This document shows positions 1 to 12,045 of a DNA stretch of 64,000 bases, in pieces. The stretch is from Trichoplusia ni. Its lineage: Eukaryota > Arthropoda > Insecta > Lepidoptera > Noctuidae. A program made the translations under genes and the position numbers. The notes below the pieces were generated by a model. It did no database searches, was not told the origin of the DNA, and saw nothing but the letters and a program-made list of their open reading frames with translations. The stretch is from assembly GCF_003590095.1 (NCBI RefSeq), contig NC_039495.1:3023589-3087588 (forward strand), given 5' to 3'. How positions within the stretch are numbered: position 1 is the stretch's first letter; every line of letters begins with the position of its first letter.

Positions 1-770
1 AAGGGGTCTCTCACTGCTTACGCTTATACGAGGTTATTATAGGTCTTTTCAAATCGTACTTCAGGGCGTCTAGATGTCGCTAATAATAAATTCTGTCTAA
101 CTGATCAACTAATAGACTCGTATCTTCATAACTGATTATAATCGATGTTTCTATGTTGACACAGCGATCATTAAATGCAAATTATTGAACTATTGAACTA
201 GTTTCATTAAAAACTTCACTCCAAAAAACCAACGTGTATCCTATTCCATTCAAAAACAAATTATTTATATGATTTAAACAAATGTTGCATTGAAAAATAA
301 TACTTATTCCTAAACATTTAGAATTTACAATCCGGTAATATTTCCCGATAAAATTGGAACATTCTTTGCTCTTAATGGCAAGAATATCTAGGGCTTAATA
401 TAGTCCCAAGCAAAATAAAGCGCAAAATATTTACGCAATATTGCGTCGTTAAAAGACAAAAGGTAACCTTGTACTATTAAAATCGAAGCCAATCATTATC
501 TTTTATCGAGCTGTCAATTTATGAATTACTCATTCCCGGGAAAGATTGAAAACACTTTCAATTTCAGTATTTCTTTACTATAAGGAACGATTAGACGTGT
601 CTCTACAAAAAAACTTCCGTCACTTCAAAATCAGTGCTTTCAAGAAGAATTAATTTCATGTCCTTTTAAAAAGTACAAATAAATTCAAAGGGAGTCGAGA
701 TATCAGCAGCACAAACAGTGAAATTAAATGGTGACTAATTTAGAAGTTAAAATAAAGAAAAGGCTGCACA
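1..770. other. Intergenic, upstream of first small gene
   Basis: AT-rich sequence with no supported coding frame and no repeat family recognised elsewhere in the window. The last part, about 690-770, is probably the promoter and 5' UTR of the gene starting at 771. It holds an initiator-like ATCAGC near 703, and a TAA lies in frame upstream of the chosen ATG. Confidence 0.4.
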
Positions 771-810
771 ATGAAATCGGATATCGGTTTAGGAAGAAAA
801 CCTCAGGAAC
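771..810 (+). other. Coding exon 1 of small proline-rich copy 1
   Basis: Thirteen codons plus one base, starting MKSDIGLGRK and ending at a strong GTAAGT donor at 811. The other forward frame, opened by the ATG at 730, hits a stop soon after the splice. That supports the frame chosen here. Confidence 0.55.
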
Positions 811-2436
811 GTAAGTTATTATTTTTCATATGTTCATTTTCATTTAATTAAGATTTTACATTTACTGCTACTGGCTTACTGGCTTAAAGCTGTGGATTTC
901 AACAACCGGTGTAGAAAGATGATGTTTCTAGCAAGTAACAACTCTTTAGTAGCAAAAATTCATTTTGTTTCGATAAATTAGTAAAACTTGTCATCTCCGT
1001 ATATTAATTACTAGCTGTTGCCCGCGACTTCGTTCCCGTGGGTAGAAGATATAAGTTATGATTTATACCTGCCCTTTTTTTTCACATTTTCCTATCTTCG
1101 CTCCTATTAGTCGCAGCGTGATGGTTTATAGCCTAAATTCTTCCTCGATGAAAAGTCTATTCAATACAAAAATATTTTTTCAATTTGGACCAGTATTTCC
1201 TGAGATTAGCGCGTTCAAACAAACAAACTCTTCAGCTTTATATTAGTATAGATATAGATTATTCTGTACCAAAATTTTTCACAGAAATAATTTAATCCCC
1301 ATGTCACAGTCACAAAGACACTCAGACGCATTTCAAGCATTTGTGGATCACACAAACGCTTGTCATTCGCGGAGATCGAACATGCGACATGCCATGCATT
1401 GTGGGTTTATCCGTTAGTGAAATGCACTGTAAATGGAATGTTGTCTAGTGATTTTGATTTTAAATAATGCCTTTATTCCTGACTCCGTATATCACGGTTT
1501 ATAAGACTATACATGGTAAGAGAAGGACAGACAGTACTAAGGTTCACTAGGTACACTTAAAGTACTCATGGAATTTTGTCCAGATAAGCAACGAAAAAGT
1601 ATACGATTTCTGTTTCTTCAATCCGGAATTCCCCGCAAAACAACGCCACAAAAGTCTGCCCAAATAAGGAAAGCCCCGACAAATTGTGTCATTATTTATT
1701 ATTGTATTATCAAATGAGTTATCACAAGGTTTTGATAAAGTGCATGTTATCAAAGCGGTCACTTACACTCGTTTATGGAGCTTGATTGTCACAAAACGGT
1801 TTACTCACGCGTATTTATCGGGATCGCCCGACTAGTTTTGGATCCAAGGATTAAAAATCCGTCGAATGCGTGTCGGATTCGCAACGATGAGGGTCCGAAA
1901 TGGTTAAAAGACGGATACACAGTCGTGCTTCAGAAACAGGATCCCACACCTACCTACCCAAATATCTACTTTTGGGTAAAGAACCCTAAAATTAACTATA
2001 ATAAATTATTTACTAAGGTATTCTACGAAGTTTGGACTTCGATTTATTAAGGCAAGCGTTAAGGTTGGATCAACATAGGTCCCATTATTTGAGAGGCTTT
2101 GTTTAATTACTAGATTTCCCGTATAGATCAGCTCTATCTAAGGACAGGGAGGGAGATTTTGAACTTTTAATATATGACCGATAATCCAGTAAAAAAATCA
2201 TTTTTTTCAAATTTGTGAAAAAAGAAATCTTTTCAGGTTTACAACCAGCTGCAAGAGTTTATAGCGAGGCATCAAACCTGCTGCCACCCCTCGAGCCGCC
2301 GCCACCAACAAGCCCGTTTGAAACCATCGTCACTGCAATGGGCCATGAGGAACATGCGCGTCCAAAGAGATTTATAAGGAACCTTCGAGAAAAACCAACA
2401 AATTCCAAAAATACATCGATATTAAGAAAAGCCTGA
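771..2436 (+). CDS. Small proline-rich protein, two exons (copy 1)
   Basis: Predicted 79-residue protein from exon 1 (771-810) and exon 2 (2237-2436). The donor after 810 is CGTAAGT-like, the acceptor at 2235-2236 is TTTTCAG, and the intron is phase 1; the split codon makes Arg14. The ATG is the first after an in-frame TAA. The product has no signal peptide or membrane segment. Residues about 15-40 carry ARVY, a SNLLPP core and a run of prolines, followed by a basic C-terminal tail rich in Arg, Lys and Asn. I do not recognise the family. The case for a real gene is its resemblance to the gene at 26038-28640: same two-exon design, same intron phase, and a conserved A-R-[VI]-Y..A-[ST]-N-L-[LI]-P-P core with changed synonymous codon positions. 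The 1.4-kb intron carries a retroelement fragment (1011-1254), a SINE relic and an inverted-repeat-element relic. Function unknown. Confidence 0.6.
1011..1254 (+). mobile_element. Short non-LTR retroelement fragment, family A
   Basis: Starts CTAGCTGTTGCCCGCG and ends at TATTAGTATAGATA. It shares its whole length with copies near 15.0, 22.2 and 35.9 kb, and in reverse near 17.3, 18.2 and 25.2 kb. Short ORFs across it are repeat shadows. The family resembles truncated 3' ends of RTE-like elements common in moths; the class is inferred. Confidence 0.75.
1285..1420 (-). mobile_element. tRNA-derived SINE, degenerate
   Basis: Reverse-strand remnant with the segments CACAAAGACACTCAGAC and CAAGCATTTGTGGATCACAC, and a decayed B-box region (GGAGATCGAACATGCGAC). 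Clearly the same family as the better copy at 26235-26433. Confidence 0.6.
1794..1850 (+). repeat. Relic of the 21.3-kb inverted-repeat element
   Basis: ACGGTTTACTCACGCGTATT through CGCCCGACTAGTTTTGGA matches the left part of the element at 21311-21485. The opposite terminal repeat is not seen, so only one end survives. Confidence 0.6.
2237..2436 (+). other. Coding exon 2 of small proline-rich copy 1
   Basis: The acceptor is TTTTCAG at 2230-2236. The exon is open to TGA at 2434-2436 and clearly more GC-rich than its flanks. It encodes the proline-rich core and the basic tail. Confidence 0.6.
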
Positions 2437-2530
2437 TCGTTCCATACGAAAAAAGTGATTGAAAAACCACATTTGCAAAAGGAAAATGTTCTAACTGTTG
2501 AGTAAGCTAAGTTTTAATTTTTTTTGTTTT

Positions 2531-2640
2531 CGCAGTAACAGAAATTCGTCCTGTTATTATGTGAAAATTTCAACTGGGCGACGAATGAACAGCGGAGTCT
2601 TAAGGATAGGGCTCAGTTTTTACGCATTGAATACGGAACG
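2531..2640 (+). repeat. Interspersed repeat family E, 3' part
   Basis: GTGAAAATTTCAACTGGGCG, AACAGCGGAGTCTTAAGGAT and the terminal TACGGAACG match the 3' half of the copy at 41903-42470. This is a widespread moth repeat whose class I cannot set. Confidence 0.6.
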
Positions 2641-2826
2641 ATAATAGTAAAACAAAGTTTATTTCGTGCAATGTATTTCGCACAAGAAATTATAAACGGT
2701 ATGTAAACAGAAATATTTTTCTAAAACTCTGACTGTGATAATTGATTCAATTATTGATTAAAAATATTGAAAGCTAATAGTGTTCAATTAGTTTCATTTT
2801 TTAAAATAGATATAATTTTACATATT

Positions 2827-3012
2827 TTTTAATAAGACTCCCGTTCTTATTGATTAAATCCTTTTGTCGGGGTATTTCACAAACATTCAAGTCACATACA
2901 CAGAAACACCCAGACATAGGACAAGCATTCGTGGATCGCTTGTCCTGGAAATAGAGCTCACGACAGGTGACCCGTAACCGCCCACTCCTCAAACACTCGG
3001 CTATCCGCACCG
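2827..3012 (-). mobile_element. tRNA-derived SINE
   Basis: Reverse copy running from the tail (ACTCCCGTTCTTATTG) through ACATTCAAGTCACAT and GGACAAGCATTCGTGGATC to the tRNA-like head (CTCGGCTATCCGCAC). The B-box region is eroded. Confidence 0.75.
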
Positions 3013-3035
3013 TCAATATAGGTATAACTTGTGTT

Positions 3036-3198
3036 TTGTGAATCATCATCATCTTTATCAGTCCATATTCGTCCACTGCTGGACATAGGCCTCCCCAATT
3101 GTCCGCCATCGAGATCTATCGTCGTCTGCTCGCATCCAGCTCCTGCCAGCCATCTTGCGCAGATCACCACTCCACCGTGCCTGAGGACGTCCTATATT
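3036..3198 (-). mobile_element. RTE-like retrotransposon 3' end
   Basis: In reverse, the terminal ATG-type microsatellite (ATCATCATCATC on the + strand) is followed by TCCACTGCTGGACATAGGCC, as in the fragments near 22.6 kb. The apparent ORFs across this stretch on both strands are repeat shadows. Confidence 0.65.
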
Positions 3199-3395
3199 AC
3201 GTTTACTGAGTGTTGTGTGTAAAATTGAACATTATTATTTTATTATTATAATCTCTTGAGAGCAATTTAATACTCCAATGCTTCTTTGACTGCTGAACGA
3301 ATGCTTGTTTGTTCTGTATATGGTAAGAGCGCAATATAGTTTCGTATGACATTTTATATTGACTGGTATGAGACTGCTTTTGCGGTAAAATTTGA

Positions 3396-3460
3396 AAAAA
3401 GGTGTAGAAAGGGGAGGCCTATGCCCGGCAGTGGGAGGATAAAGACTGTGGATGATGACG
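3396..3460 (+). mobile_element. RTE-like retrotransposon 3' end, short
   Basis: AGGGGAGGCCTATGCCCGGC, then GTGGGAGGATAAAGACTGTG, then GATGATGACGAT. This is the same tail as at 3036-3198 in the opposite orientation. The 119-codon ORF over it is not taken as a gene. Confidence 0.65.
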
Positions 3461-6400
3461 ATACCTGCACGTATGTACCTAGACATACATATATGGACCT
3501 TGCCCCTTTTAGTAAAGATTTACCCATTTTGCGCACAATTTTTTCTCTAATTATAACAGCGACCGTATATCAAGGACTTAAGGTTCATTATCGCACTATT
3601 TACTGTCGTGACTTCCACTTGGTAGTTCAAATAGATATTACTATTTACCTACCACCGCAACTGATAAATTTGTGGTTATTTTGTATTGTCTATAATAGTC
3701 ACTAGCTCAATAACGTAAATAACACGACAGTGATTGAACATTAAATTGTAAAATTACTTCTGACATATTGGCAGGAATTATGCACAAACTAATGATAATA
3801 ATCAACAATTTTGCCATAGTGTCATCTAGCCTCAAACTATGCAAAGGATGAATCCAAACCCACTGATAAACTGGTTTGGGGATATATCGGACTACAATGG
3901 TCAATAAAAAGCACTCATATTACAGGACAATTAAGCAATTCAATGGTCGCTGAATTTGATAAAATGTGTAATCGGGGATGCGTCCAACATTCAATGCAAG
4001 TTTTGACGAGGAGAATGTCAGAAGATTCTTGCAGTTATAGAACTCAAAGATCCTTTACTTAAAATCACCTTTAATAAGAGTATAATCAATGAAAACCCTG
4101 TTTCAAATAATGATGCCCTATTTTCTTAGCCAAGAAACGTAACTATGGCATAAAATTTACGCACTCCGTCAAGCCAGAGACCGAACCCATCATTTAATCA
4201 TCATTAACACTGTCCATAGGTTAGGCTATACTATACCCAATGACCAATATATCTCAAGGTGTCTTTTAATTTCCAGTTACTCATTAAAACAAGGTTCCTT
4301 AATTTTAAAATAATTAGATGATCCATTGGAACGGCAACACAAATACGGATGTACTCTGGAAGGCTGTTTAATCATCCAAGGTTTTTTAGGATGGGCGTAC
4401 ATGCTCTAATTGTAAGAAAATGGAGTTAACCCATTTAGAGCAAGGTGAAATATTGGTCACAGTTTTGGTCATCAATGATGATTGTACTAAAACGTTACCT
4501 GGTACTTAAAGTGGATAAATGAAGGTTGTATAGGCAACTACAGTATGGAAAGTTTAAGAAAGGTCTAGAAATTACAATCGGAGGAGTCGTTTTCATTCCT
4601 CTTACCATGTTAAAAAGAAATTCTTTTGCTGGTGTTGAAGAGGGACAGGACACTATACGGCGTATTGTTGCCCCTCCCTTCCACAAAACTGGAAAGAATA
4701 AGGTGTTAAGGGGTGTCGTTTGTCCAGCAGGTGCACCAGGTGCAGTATGCCTGCATGTGACGGGCGCGGGCACCCCAATCAATAATTACTGTGTAATAAG
4801 CACATTATTTCGAAATATAAAGGATGATTTCATTTTTTTTTGTCATCATCATCGTCATCGTCTTTTGTTTTCCAATGTCCGTCTTGTAGTTTATTGTATT
4901 ACAATGGATAATTATTTTTTAATTTGTCCCTCAAACATAGTTTGACCAGATTACAGTGAACGAAACGTTACGTGACAAGCCCCCGCTCCTAAACTTTAAA
5001 GCAGTTTTTCAAGCTTTTTTAATTTTAGTTTTTTCTGGAAAAGGAAATATACGTGTCTAATACTTTTTAATTATCTAACTGAGGGACTAATTAGAATTTT
5101 CCTTTTTATACCCAGTCATCATCTCTTTTGGTGAATACCGGAATCTACTAGAAAACCTTTATTTTTCCTTGCCTTCTCCATATGGCAAAGTTTTAGTCAG
5201 CAGAAGCTAGAACATAAAAAACTACAGAATTCTCTGTAATAATGTACGTTAGTTTGAACATTACTCAAATAGTTTCGGCCAAACCAGTTTCATTTCACTG
5301 AGTGTTTGAGTCATCAAGGCCGAAACTCGTAACTGTACATAATTAGTATGAAAGTATAAGTTTTTGCTGACCATTGGATTGTAACGTCTTCAGTTCGATT
5401 TCTGCGTCGGTGTTCTTATATATTTTGTGTGTTCGCAAAAAATTTTTAGAAAGTTATGGTAGGATTTTATTTAACAAGATTGATATGATAACAAATAGAA
5501 TGGAATATGAAAAGTGGTGTCAAAGCCCAACTGTGGGACTTGTACTGTAAATTATGCTGATGTTACGATGTTAAATATCAAGTGTCAAACAAAATACCTG
5601 TACTACAATAAAGCAAATTTTAGATACAATTTTTTACCTACAAATTGGCGTATTGGGTCGAAAATGGCAATATTTTGCATGTGGTACGCCTACGTCACCC
5701 ACATGTGTAAAAATATGGCTACCACAAAAAATCTTACTAATGATTTATTTTTATTTGATGACCAATTGTTGTCATAATAGAAAGTGCAATGTATCATAGA
5801 GTAACGGTCATGACCCAAAGAACTCACTTCAGTCACTTCCCTAATTGACAAAAATTAATGACTGACCACAACTACAAATTTCTCTGATACACAAGGATCA
5901 TTCTTACTCTTTCATTCATGTACTCATTTCAATTAGACCTCTCGCTTCCGCAAATTTATCTTACAGAAAAAAGACGTCACTGACCTCAATACTGGCTTGG
6001 ACAGTTTCACAAAGTACTAGAAGTAAAACGATATATGCAATATAGACTTTAAAACTATCGAGTTAAGGTTGGATTTCGGTTGTGAACGAATATTATTCTT
6101 CTATTGAAGTGAACGTAGCTATCAGTTTGCAAAACGTTCAGTCGCGCATCGAACGCTGTTTTGAATGGTTATTGTTTAAAACTTTAAATATCGAATGTTT
6201 CAATTTGAAATTGTGTTCTAGAATTGTGTGGTTCTTAATTTGAATTTGGATTTTGTTGCCGTTACCACCTCTCTAGTAAGTTTTTTTTGTTGTATTTTTA
6301 TTCTGCGCGGGAGTTCTTTTAGAAACTATTTTTGGTACTTTGTGTTTTTTTTTTGGTCTGTGTTTTGATAATGTAATATTATTTAATGCACTTTTGTACA

Positions 6401-7089
6401 ATGTTCAAGTACTTAGTAAAGCATAACAATGTAATGTAAAGTGTAACCATAAACTTTAAGGACATAACGATATTTATGTTATTTCTAATTTTCTTTTAAT
6501 GACCATGTAAGTGAAACAGCTGTTACCAAAATTCCTTAAAGGACCTTAATTTAGAAACTGTTAAGTTGTAGTCATTTTAAGTCATTGTTTGCGTACTGCA
6601 TTGTATTAAACTTTTATGAGTCACAAGTTTAACTTAACTCGGTATCGCGTTTAGCTGAAAAGGAAAGACTTAACTGAAACGTCACTCAGTTTTAAGTAGC
6701 CGTTAAGGAATATGCTGTCTCTATTATTAAAGGGAAGTTGAACAGAGACAGAGAGACATTGTTCACAGTTCTTGACAAGCGACCATCAAACGGTTTGCTC
6801 AAACTCAAAAATGTAAGTTTTACGCTTACATATAGATGGTTTGACGCAAGCGGTTTTATGGTTTGACTAAAACATATTTTTTATATGGTCTTAAATGACT
6901 GGCTTGTTCCAGTTCCAATTACAGACCAAAGCGAGTTTAATAGACTCGTTTTTACTACACTTAAACCAAAAAAAACCTGACTGTCTTAGAGGAAGTCCGA
7001 AGTTCCTCTCAAAAGTTATCTTCATCAGCTCTCTAGGAGGACAAACATGTTTCCTTATCGGTGTACTTTTGAAGAAAGATTGAGAGGTC

Positions 7090-7133
7090 TGGAAAAAAGG
7101 GGGAGGGGAAGACCTTTGCCCAGCAGTGGGATC
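7090..7133 (+). mobile_element. RTE-like retrotransposon 3' end, remnant
   Basis: GGGGAAGACCTTTGCCCAGC followed by AGTGGGATCACAC resembles the CCCAGCAGTGGGA tail seen elsewhere in the window. Confidence 0.5.
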
Positions 7134-7700
7134 ACACATAGGATCTTAAAAAAATCTATTATTTCTTCTTTTCTTTTTCTGCCAAGCCTCTTCCCAAGCT
7201 AAATTGAAGTAAAATGTTAAAAACACAGGATTCAATATTCAATGATCATAAAATAAATAATAATCAGCTAAAATTGAAGGACAAATTACTATCGCAGTTT
7301 ATTGTTTTGTCCCACAAAGTTAAGACACACCGCGTGTTGAAGTCACAAACGTTGGTGATATTATCAAAGCTTAATGAAATAATGATATCGTAAGATAATG
7401 TAATGTTACTAAAAATAATGCATAGTTTTATACTTAATAGCCCTTTTGCTTCCAATTATATTATTATGGTAGAATCAACTTTAAGAATTATTGGATTCAA
7501 TATAACCCCTTCTTTCACATATGCGCTTTTTATCTTTTGCGAGACGATTCCGGAAGAAATGCAAGTTTTAGGATTTGATGGATTAAACGGACGAAATACA
7601 GGCAAAAATGGCGACTTTCATATCCAGCAATCAGTTATTCTAGCCTGATAATGATGAACCAGAATCCAACCATCAAAAACGCTGGCAAAAACTTGACCTT

Positions 7701-7812
7701 CTAATATTATAAACGCAAAAGTTTGTATGTATGGATGTTTGTTCCTCTTTCACGGAAAACTACTGAACGGATTTAAATGAAACTTAGTATATATATTATC
7801 CAGTGGGACCAC
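7701..7812 (-). mobile_element. Retroelement 3' end, family C
   Basis: CTAATATTATAAACGCAAAA, TTCACGGAAAACTACTGAAC and GATTTAAATGAAACTTAGTA form the reverse strand of a moth non-LTR 3' end. A forward copy lies at 10588-10732. Confidence 0.6.
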
Positions 7813-8239
7813 TTTCAATATATAGCAGGCGCTACTAACCTTAAAAATAGAAGATGTGATCGCACCTGCATGTTGGTCACGCATTAGATAATCGTCTATG
7901 ATCTTGGCTTGCCTCCATTGGGTTTCCCGATTTTAAACCGGTTAGGAGGACAATACCGTCCTCATTCAATAGGTTAGGAACTTTAAATAGGAGTCTTGAT
8001 GTTAGGATTAAGACTAAGACTTGACATATTAATGATCTCTGCAGTTTCAACAGACGTATTAATGCGTAGAAAACGATGCGTTTTAACAATTTAAAGCAAA
8101 GAAAGAAAAAAAGAGAAGAAGAAAAAAGAAATCTCTGTGTAATATATACAACTTAATAGTTTCCACATTTAAGTATCAAGATTTTTATTGAAAAGACAGA
8201 TACACTGAAAGTAAACAATTCTGCCAACGCGCAGATTTA

Positions 8240-8375
8240 AGTCACACATACCAGACTTCCAGTCTCTCTGGTTAACGTAAATGCTTGTCCAACGCGTGAA
8301 TCGAGCTCACGATACGTCTTCTACAGTGAGTCTGTGATGGTGGTCTCTACCACTGGGCATTCCGTGCAATTCTTA
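8240..8375 (-). mobile_element. tRNA-derived SINE, head portion
   Basis: AATGCTTGTCCAACGCGTGA, then ATCGAGCTCACGATACGTC, then ACCACTGGGCATTCCGTGC. This is the reverse head of the SINE with a recognisable B-box region; the tail is missing. Confidence 0.6.
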
Positions 8376-10129
8376 CACACAAACATGTAAATAATCAATG
8401 CATATAGTATTGAATTTAACATTTATTTCATCAAAATCAAAAAAAATCAACGCTTTCAATAATTATGCCTTTTTTGTTTACATCTCAATATCACATAACT
8501 ACGCATTACAACTGTATTTTTAAGATTCATCTGTCACCTACATTCAAAACAAGTGCTAAAAACATTGCCAATCACGTTACTAAGTAGATCACGGGTGTAA
8601 ATGTCATATTATTATCATATTGTCATATTTTATCTTTGTGGATGGCAGACAGCTTAGATTCGCGTATTCGGGTTGCGGATAACTTATCAACTCAATGTTA
8701 CAATACTATAATATTATTATAAGCAGACATATAAGTAGGTGAAATTACATAAATCGGTTATCTTTACCGTATTTATTACGTAGTATAAAAATATATATTC
8801 GTTTTATTTTATCATTCGGTTACATTCCTAATTTTTGTTTTTGGGTGTAGAGATATAGGTATATTTTCTAAAATGACAATTTTATACTCCTTGTGTCTAT
8901 TAATCCATGCAAAACGTTGTCAAAAATTAAACCTTAAACATTTGAAGAATCGAGATTATAAAAAAAAAATGTAAAGGATTTCTTCCAAAAAATGTACTTC
9001 TGCACATTCTAACGGTATGACGATCTTTCCATCTTCTGTTTATTTTTAAAAATACTCCAAAACTCTATAAACATTAATTCTTTCTTAGCAAATATGCGCA
9101 CAGTTGATTTGTCCTGGTGACCTTATTCACTCAATTTATTATCCGTGGAGCATACATTAGATTAACATAACCGAAGTGTAAATACCGTATCAAACCGACA
9201 ATATCAAAGGCTGGGTAAGTTAAAAGGTAGATCCCAAAAAGTTCAGTTACGAAGACATTCTTGCACCATCATTGAGTACCTCGGTATTCAGAAAAACCCA
9301 TACAAAAAGGAGTTCAGAGACTTTTTAAGTAAAGACCATGGATTACACAACATGGCCTATGAATCAGTATCACATATTGAACCCAAATACCTCTCACCAC
9401 GTCAGCAGGTGGAACTTTCACTTTGATACAACTTATTTGATGACGATCATTGAATCCTTGTGATGATTCATTACTATTGATAATTGCGTGATTATAAAAA
9501 TATGAGACGTGGCAGTTGCTAAAATTTTGAGCATCTGAGAACTTTTTAAAGTTTCATGCTTGTTTTATTTCGACAATTCTAAGACACCACGGATAGAACA
9601 TTCTAATACTCAAATGTACTGAGCTGACATATCAAAGTCATGTCATTCCCATACATTTGAAGTTTTCTAATATTGTCTCAGTCATCAAGGCTAAAAGTAA
9701 TATTCCAATTAGTTTGAAAAGGAAATAAAATATCGATTTTCAAACCTCTGTAGGCGCAATATTTGTTAAATTTATTTTATGTTCACTAAAATATGTTTAG
9801 TCCAATGAATAACTGAGTTTTAAAACACCGGATACAGGCTATGAAACAATTGACAGGACAATGTCAATTATTTTTAGTAATTGTCAGCCATATTGAATAA
9901 TGTATTATAATAAACATGTGATCGTTAAGACAATGTAACTTTATTATGATATCAGGCTTAAGTTTATTGAATTGAATAAATAGCATACATTATTTTAAAT
10001 GTTTGCGAGTTACGAGATGATGAAGAGATCAGATTTAAAGATCTAGGATAAGCAACTGTTCTTTATCCTAAACCTTTGTTTTTAGTATTTTTGTTAGAGC
10101 GACAATAGAAATTTATCATTATTGGATAT

Positions 10130-10215
10130 AGCGAATGTGTAACCATCACAGTTCATGAGAGTTAGCTTGTTGGCAGACGGACAGATTGGGATGCCTCATT
10201 GACAGAGTTCCGTTT
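10130..10215 (+). repeat. Interspersed repeat family E, fragment
   Basis: ATCACAGTTCATGAGAG, then GGCAGACGGACAGATTGGGA, then GAGTTCCGTTTTTG. This is the standard middle-to-3' part of the family. Confidence 0.55.
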
Positions 10216-10587
10216 TTGTCCACTTGTCCTATTTAGGTTTCAATTCGAGGTTTTGTAAGAATAGGTAAGTTTTTGAACGCTCTTTGCTAAAATGAACTTT
10301 TGGCTATAGGAATTCCAATTATTCCCATTCTACGCACTGCTTTTGTAGTACTCTGTAATATCATTTTCAAAATTTTCCTCATTAACTTCCTTGTATTAAA
10401 TGGCATGTATATCAAAAACTATTGTTTGCAACATTTATGTTCATAGCTTTGTAGGTTAAAAAAAAGGTTTTATTTAAAAATGTATGAAAACCAAATATAT
10501 CTCAATTGTTTCAAGACATATCAGTCTTATATTAATTTTCATTTATTTTTTGGCATATCTCAATGAATACCTGTTGCGAATCGAAAA

Positions 10588-10732
10588 TGATCCCACGGGA
10601 ACATAAAGTAGGGATAAAAACTCTTACATGTTAAACCAAGTTATTAGTTATCTGTGTAACAATTTATTCAAATCCGTCTATTGGTTTTTGCGTGAAATTG
10701 TTAGGAAAATCCATCCATACTTAAAACTTTCG
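10588..10732 (+). mobile_element. Retroelement 3' end, family C
   Basis: ATGATCCCACGGGAACATAA, AGTAGGGATAAAAACTCTTA and CCGTCTATTGGTTTTTGCGT, then CATCCATAC. Forward copy of the family seen reversed at 7701-7812. Confidence 0.6.
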
Positions 10733-11139
10733 ACTAGACTACTCTCTTGACTGTCTGTACTTACAATGAAAACAAAACCCAGACGCCTTTCGGACAAAAA
10801 CCACATAAACAATTGTCAACCAAGGCTACCAAGAAAAGCAATGTTATTGTTTCAAACAGACATACAATTAAAATACAATGAGGTGACTAGAAATATTTGC
10901 TTACACATCAAAATCATTCCGACCACGTATCGTTTAATTCCAATTGTTAGAAGTTGCATTCTTGTGCGTATCACATACCTTGGATTTGCAAATCAATTGG
11001 GGAACACGGAACATGTTTCTAAGTAACGTCTAAGCACGTTTATTTAATGTTGCAGTAAGCATTACAAGACTCGATTTCAAGTGTTTCATTTTGCTCTGGA
11101 TGATGTAGATACTAATGTAACCATGCCAAATCCACTGTG

Positions 11140-11245
11140 TGCAACGTGCCGCAGGTTCAATCCCCACTTATAACAGGTCTTTGTGCATGTGACTTGAATG
11201 TTTGTGAAATCCCCCGCGACACAATAATTAAATTTGAAATTTTTG
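11140..11245 (+). mobile_element. tRNA-derived SINE, partial
   Basis: CAGGTTCAATCCCCAC (B-box), then TGTGCATGTGACTTGAATG, then CCCCCGCGACACA. The A-box end and the final tail are lost. Confidence 0.65.
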
Positions 11246-11954
11246 AACCATGTGGTACATGATGATAACTTAATTAATACTAAACTTTTGGCTGGTGGAG
11301 ATGAAGGAAACCTCTTGAAAGAAGAAGGATCCTGATGAAGGAATCTTTTAGAGAGAGAAGTGACACAAATTGGGATACAAAATGTTGCATTGATCGTCAG
11401 ACTGAGTTATTATTGCTGGTAGTATCCACAAGCTTAATGTTTTTTTTTGCTACCTGCCTGATTATTTCTACGCCTTCCACACAAAGAAAAGTAGGTACCT
11501 TGGAGAGTGTATATAAATAATATACTAGTTGCTTTATCCCATGACAGTCTTCCGTTCATTACTAAGAACCCTCGAGTTATTAAAAGACCTAATTATTTTA
11601 ATTCCTTGAATAAAGTAAAACATTTGTAGACAGAGGAAAAACGTGACTCACAATTTGATAATTAGATAAATTATGATTAAGGAATTCAAGATGTTTGGAC
11701 GATAACTAATCGATTTTCCGTTTTTAAAAATCCGACGAAATGATAGCATGGTATTGATAATTGCTTATTGAACAAGTGAGATTTTTGCACAATATTATGC
11801 CAGTTTAAGAACTTTCAAAGAAACAAAGCAAGCCCTCAAATACTTCAAATAATGCAATTGCTCTATTAATAAGGAAAAGTTTTGTAAAATCCGTACAATT
11901 GATAAAAAGCCCAGTTTCAATGTATCCTTAACCACCCCAAAACTATCTATGGGA

Positions 11955-12045
11955 AAGTCCTTTTGCGTTTGTGGATCACAAAAATACTTGTCCTATGCTT
12001 GGACCAAATTTGCGACTTGTCGCGAATGGTGAGTTTGTTTGAAAC
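11955..12045 (-). mobile_element. tRNA-derived SINE, middle fragment
   Basis: TTTGTGGATCACAAAAATAC, then TTGTCCTATGCTTGGACC, then GCGACTTGTCGCG, in reverse orientation. Both ends are lost. Confidence 0.5.

Larger units (their letters stand above)
2437..7700. other. Intergenic, repeat-rich
   Basis: No supported gene. It holds the repeats listed separately at 2531-2640, 2827-3012, 3036-3198, 3396-3460 and 7090-7133. A GC-richer patch at 4560-4790 is open on both strands and remains unexplained. A possible untranslated 5' exon lies near 6130-6275. The rest is AT-rich unique sequence. Confidence 0.45.

Noticed and set aside
1547..1762. 71-codon minus-strand frame
   Set aside because: No motif, no splice sites that extend it, and no second copy in the window.
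2801..3170. Overlapping minus-strand frames of 70-102 codons
   Set aside because: They read through a tRNA-derived SINE and a retroelement tail; same-family sequences elsewhere give similar chance frames.
3346..3705. 119-codon + strand open frame
   Set aside because: Covers an RTE-like 3' terminus (AGGGGAGGCCTATGCCCGGC) and has no splice or start context.
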